A DNA stretch of 64,000 nucleotides from positions 143,132,257 to 143,196,256 of the forward strand of contig OY987298.1 of the NCBI GenBank assembly GCA_963920635.1, in the 5' to 3' direction. The position numbers and the translations under genes are program-made. Origin of the DNA: Pseudeuparius sepicola (lineage: Eukaryota; Arthropoda; Insecta; Coleoptera; Anthribidae). Below, one piece after another: positions 1 through 11,815 of the stretch. Below the pieces are notes generated by a model. The model was not told the origin of the DNA. It made no database searches and worked only from the letters and a program-made list of their open reading frames with translations. The stretch's first letter is position 1. Every line of letters begins with the position of its first letter.

Positions 1-279
1 TAAAATATAAAAACATTTACAATTTATATTTTTCTCATTCAAATAAAGACATAATTTATCTTTTATCCCGCAAATAGAAAAATATAGCTATACCTACGCG
101 TGGCAATCCAATCACATTTACAAGCAATAAACAGGTTGATGTATTTCACGGCTTATACCTTATTTGTCTAGTTATATTTTGTCTGCGATCGATACCGACC
201 GCCGCGGCGGTCCCGTCCCGACTGCCGCCCCCCCACCCCTGCCGCCCGTACTCACTGCCCCCCCCACTCCTTTTCGCAG
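1..279. other. Intron sequence 5' of the ITG-like exon
   Basis: No exon was recognised here. The last 30 bases before the exon are C/T-rich and end in CGCAG, a good 3' splice site, so this is taken as the 3' end of an intron. The 5' part of the gene (signal peptide and N-terminal peptide region) must lie left of the window. Confidence 0.6.
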
Positions 280-518
280 TCGTCGGCTCGTGCCTGTTCG
301 CGTACGGCCGGCGCGTCGGCGAACTGTGCCGACGCGACAGCGACTGCGAGTCGGGACTGGTGTGCGCGGACGCGGGCGCGGACGCTGCCAGGGTCTGCCG
401 ACCGCCCGTGCGCCAGGACAAGCAGTACTCCGAACCGTGCGCCATGTCGAGCGAGTGCGACGTCACCAGGGGGCTGTGCTGCCAGCTGCAGCGCCGCCAC
501 AGGCAAGCGCCCAGGAAG
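280..518 (+). CDS. ITG-like: ITG-like / prohormone-3 neuropeptide precursor, penultimate coding exon
   Basis: This internal exon encodes about 79 residues in the frame GTC GGC TCG TGC from base 282. It follows a C/T-rich acceptor ending in CAG and stops at AAG before the donor GTAAGT (519). The product is cysteine-rich with regular spacing: ELC, SDC, LVC, RVC, EPC, SEC and LCC, then the basic stretch RRHRQAPRK. Segments such as CRPP, KQYSE, SSECDVTRGLCC and RRHRQ match the conserved C-terminal half of insect prohormone-3 (ITG-like) precursors, which are secreted proteins of neuroendocrine cells. The amino-terminal peptide region is outside the window. The exon is far richer in GC than its surroundings. 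Its 3' end is phase 0, matching the exon at 16015. Family assignment is from remembered motif similarity. The function of this cysteine-rich half is not established here. Confidence 0.82.
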
Positions 519-948
519 GTAAGTCGTACGGTTTTTAAAGACGAATTTACAAATTAAACTCTACACTCTAGAAATGTTTCGCGGACCCCATAGTCGTAAG
601 TAGGTAGGTGCTTCAGAAAAAGTTGGGAGGATAAAAGTTCATGTCTCTCCGGGATCTTCATCTGTTTTCAGTAATAACAACGGTAACCACCTGTATGTTT
701 TAAGAGAATCATTTTTCTTTCCTTTATTTTCTGGTACACCCTCTATAAATTATATTCGGGATTATATAGTCCTCCTTACGGCAGAATGCGTGCGACGTAA
801 GGGGGAAGAACTCTAAAATATTATAGAATTAGTCACAGTTCAGGGGCGTAGCTCAATTTTGTGTAACTCACTGACTTAATTTTCATATATAATTGTTATT
901 TAATTTTTTGTTAATATTATTCTTAACAACGGTGATGCCTCTTCCCTG
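519..948. other. Start of the 15.5-kb intron
   Basis: Begins with the donor GTAAGT. Holds no recognised exon. A motif at about 841 (GGGGCGTAGCTC) resembles hAT termini but no partner end was identified. Confidence 0.5.
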
Positions 949-1344
949 CAGTGGCGTGCCCATGGGGGGGGGGTTAGTAGGTTCAAACCCCCCCCCCCCC
1001 CCCAAGCAGGTTAAATTTTCAAACGAAAAGTGAAGAAAAAATGGAAAACAAAAGAAAAACCGAAAAACTACTCTACACTCTATTAAACAAAAATGTTAGC
1101 TTTTATGAGTTAAAACAAATGCACACTTTGTAGTCTAAAAACGGATATTCGGATAATGATAATAATTGCACTGTACAGTTCTCCTTCTGCGGCGTAGCTA
1201 CAGGGGTAGGGGTACAGAATACAGATGATCAAATACATCTGTACCGTCAAATGGGACGAATCGGGACGCTGCGCTGGGCTCAATCGGGACTCGGGGCAAA
1301 CAGGTTTTCGGGAAAATAACTCGCCGTGGTGTCGCGAGGCTAAT

Positions 1345-2125
1345 CCCATATAGCAAAATTACATTGGCGGAACATTCTATTCTGATAATATTTTTTCAGA
1401 GAACATGCATATTGTAGGAATATTCATAAAAACTGTAGAAACATTATCTGAACATTCAGGTGTTTGCCTTTTGAAGGTACTGTTTCACGTATTATAAATA
1501 TCCACAAATATTCATTGAAGATTAATTTGAAAATTCAGAAGCATTTTTGTATGTTCTATGTATATCCATTTAATATTCACGTATAAATTTTAACCATCGA
1601 TTTACAAGTTCAACGCTCTGACCAACTGAGCCATCGACTTACTTGGAAATATTAGCTAAAAATAGTGTAATCTAGAATCTCGGTGACGTCATGATATTCC
1701 AATTATCGCCACTCGTGAACATTGATAAGATAAGTACCTATATCGTGAATGTCTTATTATATACAACCATTTGTGAACATTCATAAGATATTTGCTGTAT
1801 GAATATACTATTTAACATGTTCCAGCAATATTCCAAAATTGCACATTCCTAAGGTGAACGTGCCTGGAATGTACTGTTCAATTTGTAAATATTTATAAGA
1901 ACCACTAAGTTAGGAATATGTATATGTATATTGTGGAAATATACATCATTTGGACATTCATCTAATATATTTGTATCTGCGCTTAACAAATATCTTGGTT
2001 ATATTATGCATTTACTGAACATATTTCGTAAACTATTGTAATAATGTTTTATAAATATGGGGGAATATTTTTTGCACATTAAGAACATATTTTGTATATT
2101 CAAAAAATATTAGATGCTATATGGG
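1345..2125. mobile_element. Unclassified TIR element nested in the hAT
   Basis: Ends are CCCATATAGC (1345) and GCTATATGGG (2116-2125), flanked on both sides by AT. The interior is AT-rich with many degenerate words of the kind ACATTCATAAGATA. The terminus resembles that of the larger element at 19650-22217 (CCCAGTTAAC / GATAGC). No coding capacity. Confidence 0.5.
1595..1641 (-). repeat. tRNA-like 5' half (pol III A-box)
   Basis: On the - strand this reads as the 5' half of a tRNA, with A-box TGGCTCAGTTGG followed by TCAGAGCG and an anticodon-arm-like stretch. No B-box follows. It is a tRNA-derived fragment or SINE head lying inside the 1345-2125 element, not a functional tRNA. Confidence 0.5.
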
Positions 2126-2377
2126 ATGTTTTCAGGCGGATAGTACTCGGAACTCTTAGTCCAAGTCCAAATCCAAAAAACGAAAACTTGATTTTGGATT
2201 GTAGTTTTGTTCCTTTTTAAGAATAGTTTCTTTTTTTTAATTTTTAGTATATTTTTTTAACTACCAGTCTTAGATTTTTCTCCCCCCCTCCCATTCCCCC
2301 TCCCCGAAACCTCCATTCGCTTAACCTCCGAACCCCCCCCCCCAGACACAATTTCTGGGCACGCCACTGCTTAACTG

Positions 2378-2864
2378 TTTACTCATTTTGCCCACGTTAA
2401 CTCCCGAACATACGAAACGCCACTGAGCTCTCTGAGCCGGCGGAAAAAACTTGCCAGCGGCCTGAAAACTGAGGTCTGTGTGGTAGACCAAATACGCAGT
2501 TAACTTTACGTACTATAGAAACAGGCACAAAACGCGTTGGCTAACTGCTTTTGTCAGCCGACTGCTTGGTAAAAGTGCTGTGTTGCCGTATTTCAAAGGC
2601 GATGGTAGACGCGACGATGTTGTAAAAATATAATAGGTGTTTTATCACACCGCGTTAAAAATAAATGATAAACAAAAATGGGTAAGTGGTCCCGTGATGC
2701 GAGCTTTATTTTTTCGGTATAACAGAGTTCAGAAATTCGGCTTCAATATGATAAGACTTGTATTCGCCAATAAATAACGACTACTCGTATAGGAAATCTC
2801 GCAACGCTGCCCGCATTCTTTAGAAACGTTTTCTTTCGTGCTTTGGACTATAGGTAGGACCCTT
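2378..2864. other. Intron, no feature recognised
   Basis: No exon, terminal repeat or RNA gene was recognised. A word ACGCCACTG near 2417 resembles a hAT end but has no partner. Confidence 0.4.
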
Positions 2865-3090
2865 TAGGGCTTGGCAAAAAACTTTTGAAAAGTATTTAAA
2901 CAATAAATACTAAATATTTGGATATTTAAGTGCTAAATACTATGTTGAAATTAAAAGAATTTAAATATTAAATATTATTTAGTACTTAACGCGATTTAAA
3001 TACCTTTGGTGCTTAAATACCCATTTTGAGTTTTTAAATACCGAATTTAGTATTTATAGATACTTTCATGTTTTAAAATATTTAAAAATA
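2865..3090. repeat. Array of TATTTAAATA-type palindromic words, left block
   Basis: Dense degenerate copies of words such as AGTATTTAAA, TAAATACT and GATTTAAATACC. A matching block lies at 4925-5175. Paired clusters of short motifs near both ends are typical subterminal repeats of hAT elements, so 2865-5175 may be one non-autonomous element. Clean termini were not found. Confidence 0.4.
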
Positions 3091-4017
3091 TTTCATGAAA
3101 GCCGAAAGGAAAAGTAGTAGTAGAACTCAGACAAATAAGAAACATAGACTAATAATTCAAAACAATACAGACCCTACCAAGATAAAAAAAAGGTTAGTAA
3201 CATTATTTGTCTGGGTTAGTAACAAAAATCTAAAACAAAACAATGCAATATGATTGCACCATATTGCCAAACTTCTTCATAAATTTATCTTGTACTTACG
3301 AAATGAATGTAAAATCAACGTTAAAAAACATCAACTTGGAACAATTAGTTTATATCTACAATCTACATATAGTAAAAATTTGGAAAGTTATCATTTTACA
3401 ATAAATTTTACTGATTTTGTGACTTTACTGATCCTACTTGGCCTATAAATAATATCCTTAATAAATTGCTTATTCTGGCTAACGTGGCAACGTTGCACAA
3501 GCTCTTTGTGATCGATGCGCATTTGCCTCATTATGACCCAACAGCTGATCCGTTGAGATTTCGCCGGTTTGTCCTGATGTGTTTCGATTGTTTACTTTTG
3601 CGTTATTCTTGTTTTCTTGAATAGATTTTGGGGTTATGGGAAGAGTAAAGTGTTGGTTTTGTGGCATAGGAAACGTAACCTCTGGTTATCATATTATGAT
3701 GCACGCTTAAGTGTCAAATATGTTGTTTTTGATTTGAGTAGGCATTTTTTATGTTGGCTGATTACGATGCAATCTTTAGGTTAGTCTATGTTTATTATTT
3801 GCCTGAGTAGTAGAAGGTAGATACTACGTACAATATTTTATGGCGAGTTTGTTGACAAGCACAAGTAACTTACCATAGATATAATATATCTTATTATAAG
3901 AGTAAGGGAATTTTACAGTGGACAATTATTTTGGAGATGCGCCTATTTTTGGGATCGTAAATGTTTGTCATTATACTACGAAGGCATAGAAGCGTCACGA
4001 TTTTTTTTTCTAATTTA
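3091..4017. other. Sequence between palindromic-word blocks, no gene seen
   Basis: AT-rich, with short open frames only and no conserved protein motif. Confidence 0.4.
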
Positions 4018-4170
4018 GAGATGTAACTGTCGATCAGCCTTAATGGCAGATGCATCTGTCAATTGGCTATAATCGACAGAGGCATCTGGCGATTATTTAC
4101 TAATCGTCTATTAATCGACAGTTACATCTGTCAATTAGTACTAATCGACAGATAAATCTGTCAGTTACAA
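4018..4170. repeat. Degenerate tandem repeat, period about 30 bp
   Basis: Four to five imperfect units built from AATCGACAG, then a variable hexamer, then ATCTGTCAATTAGTACT. ATCGACAG and CTGTC(A)AT are near-inverse within each unit, so each unit can also fold on itself. Confidence 0.6.
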
Positions 4171-4924
4171 AAAAAATTCGTGGCCCTTCTGCTCCTCCGT
4201 ATTATACTATGCTAGGTAAAAATTATAATTTTGTAAGTGAATTATATACCTATCTACATTCTACGAATATAATAACGAATCGGTTGCAGTTAGTACAGTG
4301 CGGCTATTTTGTCATTTCATCATCAAGATATTCCAAATTTGACTTGACTTTAAAAACGGGCTTTATTTGTTGAAAAAAGGCTTTTTGGAAACTTAATTCG
4401 TAAAATTATTACTTTTAAATTATTTTGATGTTTTTTTTATTTTGTTCTACCTAAATAAAATAAATCAGATTAGTTTATTAAATTTACATCTGTGAGAAAT
4501 AATTAAAAAAAAATTGACAGGAAATGAATGTTGTAAGTACTTACATGAAAATTATTGAACGGATAAAGACAGTTGCAAGGGAAATTTTTTAAATATATAT
4601 TTTTTATATTTTGACAAATGTGTGTCGTTTTTTTTAAATGTCAAACTTGACAGTTACTGCAGATATAATGACCGCTTTTGCATACTTAATTTTGTATCCT
4701 TTTAGAGCGAATAAAATCAATTTAAAAAAAATCATATGCAGACTTTATTTGTCAAGCTGTATATACAATCCCTAATAAATTAATAACTAATTTGTCAAAT
4801 ACATTGAAACTATTATTACCCTCGGAAAATAAAAATCCCCCAATCTGGCAACCCTACGGCGCCCGCTGCATGCTGCATGGCGTCATTTCGTCTAAAACTA
4901 GTGTCGTCAGGATAAATTTCAGAA
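4171..4924. other. Intron, no feature recognised
   Basis: AT-rich sequence with no coding, RNA or terminal-repeat signal that I can support. Confidence 0.4.
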
Positions 4925-5175
4925 AAATATATTTTTTCCAGAAAGTGTAGAGGTATTTAATTACCTATTTTTATAGTATTTAAATGCTTCAGGCGTATTT
5001 AAATACATTTGCAGTATTTAAAATACTTTTGCATTATTTAGTTACTTCAAAAGTATTTAAAATACTTTGGAAATATTTAAATACTAATTAAGTTTGTTGA
5101 GTATTTGCAATGTCAAATACAAATACTCAATTTACAATAGTATATTTAAATACCGAGTATTTACATACGTGAAAG
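4925..5175. repeat. Array of TATTTAAATA-type palindromic words, right block
   Basis: Many copies of GTATTTAAATAC-like words (for example AAAGTATTTAAAATACTTT). This is the counterpart of 2865-3090 and probably the other subterminal block of the same element. Confidence 0.4.
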
Positions 5176-5796
5176 TAGACCTTACTCCAAAACTATTTAC
5201 TTCAAAACTAAATATGCTTCTCTCGTCCCCAAAGTTTCCCCTTGAACGTAAGTAGGTATTGTCGAAGATTATCATCTTTGGTTTTGTGGAGACTTCGTCA
5301 TGGACAATGTGGAAATGGGGTTTAAATAGAAACGGCTAAGTTTCGCAAATGCGGACAGATAGACATATTAGGGAAAATATAAATACCTAATAATAATATC
5401 TAGTTACTGTAGTTACTCTATTTATGGGTATTCAGTGCTTTCAAACATTTTATGTAAATAGTTGTCGTTTCTTTCTATTTTGGGTTTATTATGGTAGGAT
5501 ATACCGATTACCGATATACATATTAAGTATATAGGAATATATACATTACCAAAGGCAACTTGTTTTGTTTCATGGGTTATTTGGTAAATATAAGTATCTT
5601 AAAGCATATACGATATACAACTCTATGGAAAAACGATCTATTAGATATACCTACCTACATTACAAAATAGGAAAGACTGAATTTAAAAAATGCCAATTTA
5701 AACAAATTACCTCGTCCCCTTTCCCCCGACCCGCTAATGTAGAAGTAAAATAAAACCGTGTTATTTGTATTAGCGTGAGTCATCTATTCCTATATA
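5176..5796. other. Intron, no feature recognised
   Basis: No exon or repeat end found before the TA target site at 5795. Confidence 0.4.
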
Positions 5797-7077
5797 CAGG
5801 GTGGCCCACCACGAACTGCATCGATCTATATATGGAAAACTAAAAGTAGGAAAATTCTGAAAATTTGGCACCTCCCCAATGCCGTTGGGCGCTGCTCAAC
5901 TAAAATATCTTGGTGAATCTGGCACTTCCGGTTGTACCGGAAGTCGATATCAACTTTCTTATCTCAAATGGAACACTCTGTATATTATTGCATTTTTGGA
6001 TTCTAGGCATCATTTTGGAACATAAACATACAACATGTACTTTGTCTAAATCCAACCGTTTTTGAGATATTTGCATTTTTCCGAAAAAAATTGCAGGTGC
6101 GGACCTAAAGTCAATTAGCAATTTATTCGAGGAAACCCCGAAATTTTAAAACGAATTTTTGGCATCGTCTAACAGAAGCCCTGACCTAGTGATCTCTGCT
6201 GAGAAATAAACCCGTTCTTATACACAGTTACAAATAATACAAAATTTTAAACAGTATGGATGTGTCAGAGAAAAATCACGTTTGGCGGTGGTTTTGTTTT
6301 TTGTGGATAGCGAGCCCCAAATGTATCGCACGTTCTTGATATTACTTTGTTGCATTCTCCGTAGATAATAAACAAATTTAAATAATGTGCATTTGTGTAA
6401 TTTAAGCGCGCCGGCATTATTGTTGACAATAATTTATAAACCAAGTGACATTTCCTCAGCCGCGATTGTCTTTTCAACGTCCACGGCTAATATGATTTTC
6501 CAAGCGATAAGCAAACCCCGCATTTTATGGTTGAAAAGTGGGTTTTTCGTAAATTAATCGAAAATTACTGCATTTAGGTATAGGAAACCTTACACAAAGT
6601 TGTCATCATTTTTAGTGCATTAAAAAAAATGGGGGTTTCCATTTGAAAATTTATAAGAACGGATTTATTTCTCAGCAGAGATCACTAGGTTAGAGCTTCC
6701 GTTACACTATGCCAGAAATTTGTTTTGAAATTTCGCGGTTTCCTCGTATAAATTGCTAATTGACTTCAGGTCTGCACCTGTAATTTTTTTCGGAAAAATG
6801 CAAATATCTCAGAAACGGTTGGATTTAGACATAGGACCAGTTGCATGTTTTTGTTCCAAAATGATGCCTAGAATCCAAAAATGCAATAATATACAGGGTG
6901 TTCTATTTGAGATAAGAAAGTTGATATCGACTTCCGGTATAACCGAAAGTTCCAGATTCACCAAAATATTTTAGTTGAGCAGCGCCCATCGGCATTGGTG
7001 ACGTGCCAAATTTTCAGAATTTTCCTACTTTTAGTTTTCCATATATAGATCGATGGAGTTCGTGGTGGGCCACCCTG
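5797..7077. mobile_element. Mariner-type foldback MITE with arms of about 430 bp
   Basis: Ends CAGGGTGGCCCACCACGAAC (5797) and the inverse at 7058-7077, each flanked by TA. The two arms (5797-6225 and 6650-7077) are near-complementary along their length, so similar 73-residue open frames appear on opposite strands of the arms. These are a by-product of the inverted repeat, not genes. The central 420 bp shows no transposase motif. Confidence 0.85.
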
Positions 7078-7240
7078 TATATCGTTGCTTAGATCTATAT
7101 CGATTTGGTTACAATTAGAAATTAGTAAGCACACCTATTTATTCTCGAAATAATTTTATAGGTCTATTATATACCTATGCCACTAGAACAAATAATTTGC
7201 AGATAGTTAGTTATCCACGAATTTCTCTAGAGAATTACAT

Positions 7241-7540
7241 GAAGAGTCATACGTCCCATCTTTGTTAACTTCCGCATCAACGGCAACGCCGCATTTGCCG
7301 CATCCACAGGCTGCTGCGACCGACTTCTGAATTGGGTCACGGCCCAGAATGCACGGAGGCGAGTCTCGACGACTCGTTCGATTATAAATGTTACACCCCC
7401 GGAACAGACCCTCCTCTTCATCCGGAATCCCCGAACCACAAAGCGCCGTTCAAACAAGAAGCCGCAAACAAAGGGGATACAATGTTGGAACATTTGAGAA
7501 GTTCGCGCCCTGATGCTGCTGGTTTGTCGTTTTAAACAGC
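7241..7540. other. GC-rich block of unknown origin inside the intron
   Basis: Clearly richer in GC than its surroundings and open in several frames on both strands. On the + strand one frame begins MGHGPECTEASLDD. I recognise no family. It could be a cryptic or alternative exon of the host gene or a captured gene fragment. No convincing acceptor/donor pair frames a single reading frame. Confidence 0.3.
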
Positions 7541-7771
7541 ACGATTTAAGTTTCGTAGACAACTTGTTTATGATGATTAAAATCTAAGAATTTATGGGAA
7601 ATCTCTACCTGTAACGGGTTGTTTTTTTGTGAACCTCCGCAAAACTCTTGCCGCGGTAGCGATGTTCGAAGCATTGCTAACTATTTAGACTGCATGCTTT
7701 TCTGCCTTCGATCGACCTTGGTTCTAAAAAATGGCTTATTTACCTGTGCGATTTATTAATAATTGTCCGAC

Positions 7772-7935
7772 ACTCACTGGGAGTACTACTTACTACGGTT
7801 GTCTAAGGTTTTCTGTAGTACTTGAGCCAATCCTATCCTAGTTTTATCGGGAAAAGTGGTCCCTAGACGAAGTAACAGTAATTGCTCCCACGCACAAGCA
7901 TTTATTTGCTTTTGGGGTACTCATAGTAGGCCAGG
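7772..7935. repeat. Dispersed repeat, copy 1 (partner at 10425)
   Basis: Shares an ordered series of words with 10425-10580: CACTGGGA, ACTACTT, ACTTGAGC, CTATCC, TAGTAATTG or AGTAATTG, GCACAAG, then TTGCTT and GGGGTACTC. Direct orientation. Family unknown. Confidence 0.6.
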
Positions 7936-9120
7936 GTAGATAATTTTCGAGAACAAAAAAATCTAGAACAGCATGACACTCATGGAAAAAGAAGAAAATA
8001 TAGCAAAAATAACAGAAAAAAATAATTTAAGGGCGATTTGAGGTACGGGGGTTGTAAGGAGTGATCTTTTAGGGGTGGAAAACGGTTTATCACGATTTCC
8101 GGCAAAATTGCAACTCCTATCGAAAAAAGTTAAATGCTAAAGTTGTAGGCAATAAAAAGATCTACAACTTTTGTATTTACACTTTTTCACATAACCTCAA
8201 AATATCCGCGAAAAATCGAAATAACCAATTTTTCTATCTCCCACAAAAAAAATGTTTTTCCACAAAATTTGGTGGAAGCTTACCTTCTTATGTCCCTAAT
8301 AGGCTGTAATTTTTTCGAATCAAAATATTTATTTTAACCCCTTTTTTTATTTTAAACCGAAAAAGTAACCTAATTTTCAATCGAAAATGCCCACGTCAAA
8401 AAAGCAGTTTTTTTTAAAAGTCGGTTCGCTTTTTGTTCGTTGAAACCTCTACTTCCTGATGGTGTAAAAAAATATACATCACTATGGAAAATGTTCTCAG
8501 AAAATGCAAAAAAAAACAAAAAACTCGATTTAGAAAAAAATTTTTTAATCATTGGTTATTTTAATTTATTTTTTTTTTTGGTTATTTTAAATTTTACACT
8601 TTAATTAGCTACTTGGAAAATTTAAGATTCTATGTTATATTGATAAACCAAGAAATTGCAAATCGATATACATAAGAATGAACAGCATGGGGATGTTGCA
8701 AACGGTGAGAGATAGAACAACTGTTAAATGGGGGAAAAGTTGCGCAATTCAATAAAATGGTACACACAGATTTCTAATATCTCTTTTCGTTTTTGCGTTA
8801 TTTTGAAAAAAGTGAAATTTTGCATTTTTGATTTTATTTTTTTCTGAAGTTATTATCACAGATAGAAAAAAAGAAAAACACTTTCTTATGGCACTTTTTA
8901 ACGGGTTTTAAGATGGCGTTTTTGGATTTGTTCTACAACATTTCGTTTTTTGAGAAACCATCTTCAACTTTATTTTTTTAACTACTTACCTGGATTTTTT
9001 TGCCGATTTTGAAAACACTTTTACATTCCAAATACCATGATGTATGACACAAAATATTTTTAAAATGTTTTGAGACAATGATACTGAAAATTCCTTTTTT
9101 TCCAATTAAATACAAGGCCA
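7936..9120. other. AT-rich intron with no recognised feature
   Basis: Long A/T runs and degenerate words, no paired termini found and no coding signal. Confidence 0.35.
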
Positions 9121-9198
9121 CATTAGAAAGAAGTGACTGATTAACCTTATACGTACACACATTAGAAAGAAGTGACTGATTAACCTTATACGTACTTA
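9121..9198. repeat. 39-bp perfect-looking tandem duplication
   Basis: Two adjacent copies beginning CATTAGAAAGAAGTGACTGA (9121 and 9160) and ending in the CTTATACGTA word. They look nearly identical, so the duplication is recent. Confidence 0.85.
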
Positions 9199-9346
9199 TT
9201 TATAATTGATTTTGTGCCTACTGTATTATTTAAAAACTCTCAACATCTCTAAAGAATTGATGAGAGTGGGTTCCTAGTTGGCAACACCAAAATTTACAGG
9301 GAGGACGTGATCCTATCTCTGGGATATTGCTCCTTATACCTTATAC

Positions 9347-9387
9347 CACAGACCTATATAGCTTCGCTAAAGCTATATAGGTCTGTG
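9347..9387. repeat. Perfect 18-bp stem with 5-nt loop
   Basis: CACAGACCTATATAGCTT, loop CGCTA, then the exact inverse complement. It is the smallest member of a series of compact stem-loops in the window. Confidence 0.9.
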
Positions 9388-10424
9388 CTTATACCTACTA
9401 CCTATAGCTAAGCTTCGGAAGTATATTTAGCTGAAAACCCCTTAGAATCTTCTGTAGAAAGTACAAGGTACCAACCGGAATAAATATTATTTTACTTGTG
9501 AATAGTTTTATAAACAATACACTTTCAACAACAATCGGAATCGAATTGGGTATAGGGGCATCAACAAAATTGTAATAAAATTAAATAAAATATAAACTTG
9601 GGCAATATTCTCAACCAGTGATTATAGTATCGATTGAACTATAATTACTGAGTAAAGTAAATAAATTTCAAGATGTAGTGAATTTTTAAAGGATGTATTC
9701 TCAGATCTCAGATGTGTCACTGATGAAAAGTCTTATTTTAGGTATAAACGTCTCATTAGTAAATAAATAAATCGACAAGATGTGGATTCTAACCCTGGGT
9801 CCTGGCACTTCCAAACTTCCCAGTGTCCAATCTATTTAGATTTCGACGAGAGCAGAACTTCTAATTAAGTTCAAATTTGCTGGAGTTGTACTTCGTGCTG
9901 ACTCTACCTATATATCACTACCCAAAACTTCAGAATTAGTTTCTGCGCCGAAGTAGCAATCTACACTTCGAATTTGGGGACCGATATATCCCGATAACTT
10001 CTTTAGGAGTTTCGTTAGATTTCTGTCTAAATTTAGCCTGGGAAAATTGCATGTGGCTATTATTGACGTGTAGGTTTGTAGGGTTACCAATGGTTTGTGG
10101 TTGCGGTTTCAACATGCATTATCTACGATCTACAGTTGGGCGGAAGATAGGGTAATTCGAGAGATTGGTTTGCTGTTAGAGCAAGTAAGTAATAATATAA
10201 AATGTTACAATTAATTATCTAAATACCAAATCTTTCAGATAACTGTGAAAAAAACAATAGTTTAACTGACACGTACGTTCACTAATTTCCTATTGCAGCC
10301 AAAACCAATAGATCTAAGCTCAGACAAATAATAAACATATTTGTCTGAGGATCTAAGCCTACAGTCTACAGGGTCTCCCTAAATTAGCCTGGCATAATAA
10401 TTATTTACCAGCGCGTTCTGTGTG
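9388..10424. other. Intron, no feature recognised
   Basis: No exon or repeat with support. Confidence 0.4.
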
Positions 10425-10580
10425 ATTTACTACTCACTGGGATTACTACTTGAGCGAATGCTATCCCACTTCTATCGGGGATATTCGGCCCTAGCCGCAA
10501 ATGGCAACGAAGAGAAAATAATAGTAATTGTCCTCCTCCCCGCACAAGTATTCAATTGCTTCTGGGGTACTCGTAGTTTA
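10425..10580. repeat. Dispersed repeat, copy 2 (partner at 7772)
   Basis: See copy at 7772-7935. Same order of shared words, diverged and with indels. Confidence 0.6.
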
Positions 10581-10853
10581 GAGTATGAGTATATATTATG
10601 ATTGAAAATTATTATTATATACATGTGAGGATTGATATTATTTATCGAGGTAGAGATGGTTTGACATTCTTTACCATAGGCGTCCCAAATGGAGGGATCA
10701 AGGGTATAAAAATACCCCAAATCCACAAGACACCAGACCCTCGCCTACGGTTCTTTTATTATCCTCGCAATACTGTTTTTTAGCTCCAATGTGAATAATC
10801 GGAAAGCAATAGTGTGAGGTAATATGAAGTGTCAAATCTCTGTACAGGGCACG

Positions 10854-11348
10854 GAACTATATTCAAACTGTTAAATCAGTAACGTGCGTGCGCGAAAGTA
10901 AAAATAGCTGCATATTACGGACGACAGCGGTATCATCTGATTGGTTCTATTAGTTAGTTTTATGGGCATGCGCACTGCGGGATCACCATCTGCCAGGTCC
11001 GTATACCGGCAAAATTTGTTGTTTACGTTGTGCGGGTGTACTTATACGTTGCATTATGCTTGTTTTTAACCTGCGGCTGATAAACAGCGGTTTATATTTA
11101 TTGTTATCGGTATATTTATTTGTGGTTTTATTTGCCTAAGACACAAATTACTATTCGTATATAGTTCAAATGTGGACACGTAAAAATCGGTAAGACCGGA
11201 TCTGTGCGTCCTCTCTCAAACGGACAAGCCGATGTACAAAAATAAGCATGCGCGGACAACTGATGCGCGAGAGGTTGTAAATTTGGGATGCTTCTCGTTG
11301 TGACACTGAGTTTCCAGTTTGAATATAGTCACTGTTTGAATATAGTTC
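10854..11348. mobile_element. Short TIR element, unclassified
   Basis: GAACTATATTCAAACTG (10854) and CAGTTTGAATATAGTTC (to 11348) are inverse complements, though a second copy of the word sits just inside the right end. The interior is GC-richer than its surroundings and has no open frame of note. Confidence 0.6.
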
Positions 11349-11355
11349 AGTGGTA

Positions 11356-11712
11356 CAGGGTGTCCCATTTTAGGTGTTTTTTCTAAAAAATCTCGGTTAT
11401 TATTAGAATTATCTCAGAAACTATTAACGCTACCAAAAAACTAATTATTCCATTCGATTCTACGCCAAAAAATCTATAAAAATAGTTGATTAAATTTGTC
11501 GATATATATAAGTTGTAGCCAGGAGAGGGGTTCCCAAAAAATCGAAAATTTCCCTCCTGCGCCAATGCGCGGAAACTATAAAACTTATCTAAAATCTGAT
11601 TGGTCCACCAAATTCCTCTCAAAAAAGTAGTACAGTGACGTGAAAACCGCAACCCTCTAGCTTTAATAATAACGGAGATTTTTGAGAAAAACACCCAAAA
11701 ACCCCCAAAATG
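11356..11712. mobile_element. Half of a mariner MITE (same family as 37469-38139)
   Basis: Begins TA + CAGGGTGTCCCATTTTAGG and follows one arm of the 37469-38139 element closely, including the words GAAAACCGCAACCCTCTAGC and CAATGCGCGGAAACTATAAA. It ends at the terminal word TGGGACACCCC, where another element starts. Confidence 0.7.
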
Positions 11713-11815
11713 GGACACCCCCAACTCCCCAGGGTTATTATAGCCAAACAAAAACAGCCAGTAAGAATTTGACTTGTGGACCAAAAATATAGTTTTTAGG
11801 AATTTGGGAAATATA

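Larger units (their letters stand above)
949..2369. mobile_element. Non-autonomous hAT element with G/C-run subterminal ends
   Basis: The left end CAGTGGCGTGCCCA (949) is the inverse complement of the right end TGGGCACGCCACTG (2356-2369). Flanking octamers CTTCCCTG (941-948) and CTTAACTG (2370-2377) match at 6 of 8 positions, consistent with a decayed 8-bp hAT target duplication. Runs of G and C lie just inside both ends, as in other insect hATs. No transposase reading frame remains. A second TIR element (1345-2125) sits inside. Confidence 0.75.

Noticed and set aside
4018..4170. CRISPR array
   Set aside because: Units are degenerate, contiguous and self-complementary, without unique spacers.
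5900..6974. Two nearly identical 73-residue open frames on opposite strands (5900-6121 and 6753-6974)
   Set aside because: They are the two arms of the inverted repeat MITE 5797-7077. The frames mirror each other because the DNA does, not because a gene is conserved.
9121..9198. CRISPR-like repeat
   Set aside because: Only two directly adjacent copies with no spacers, in a eukaryotic context. A simple tandem duplication.
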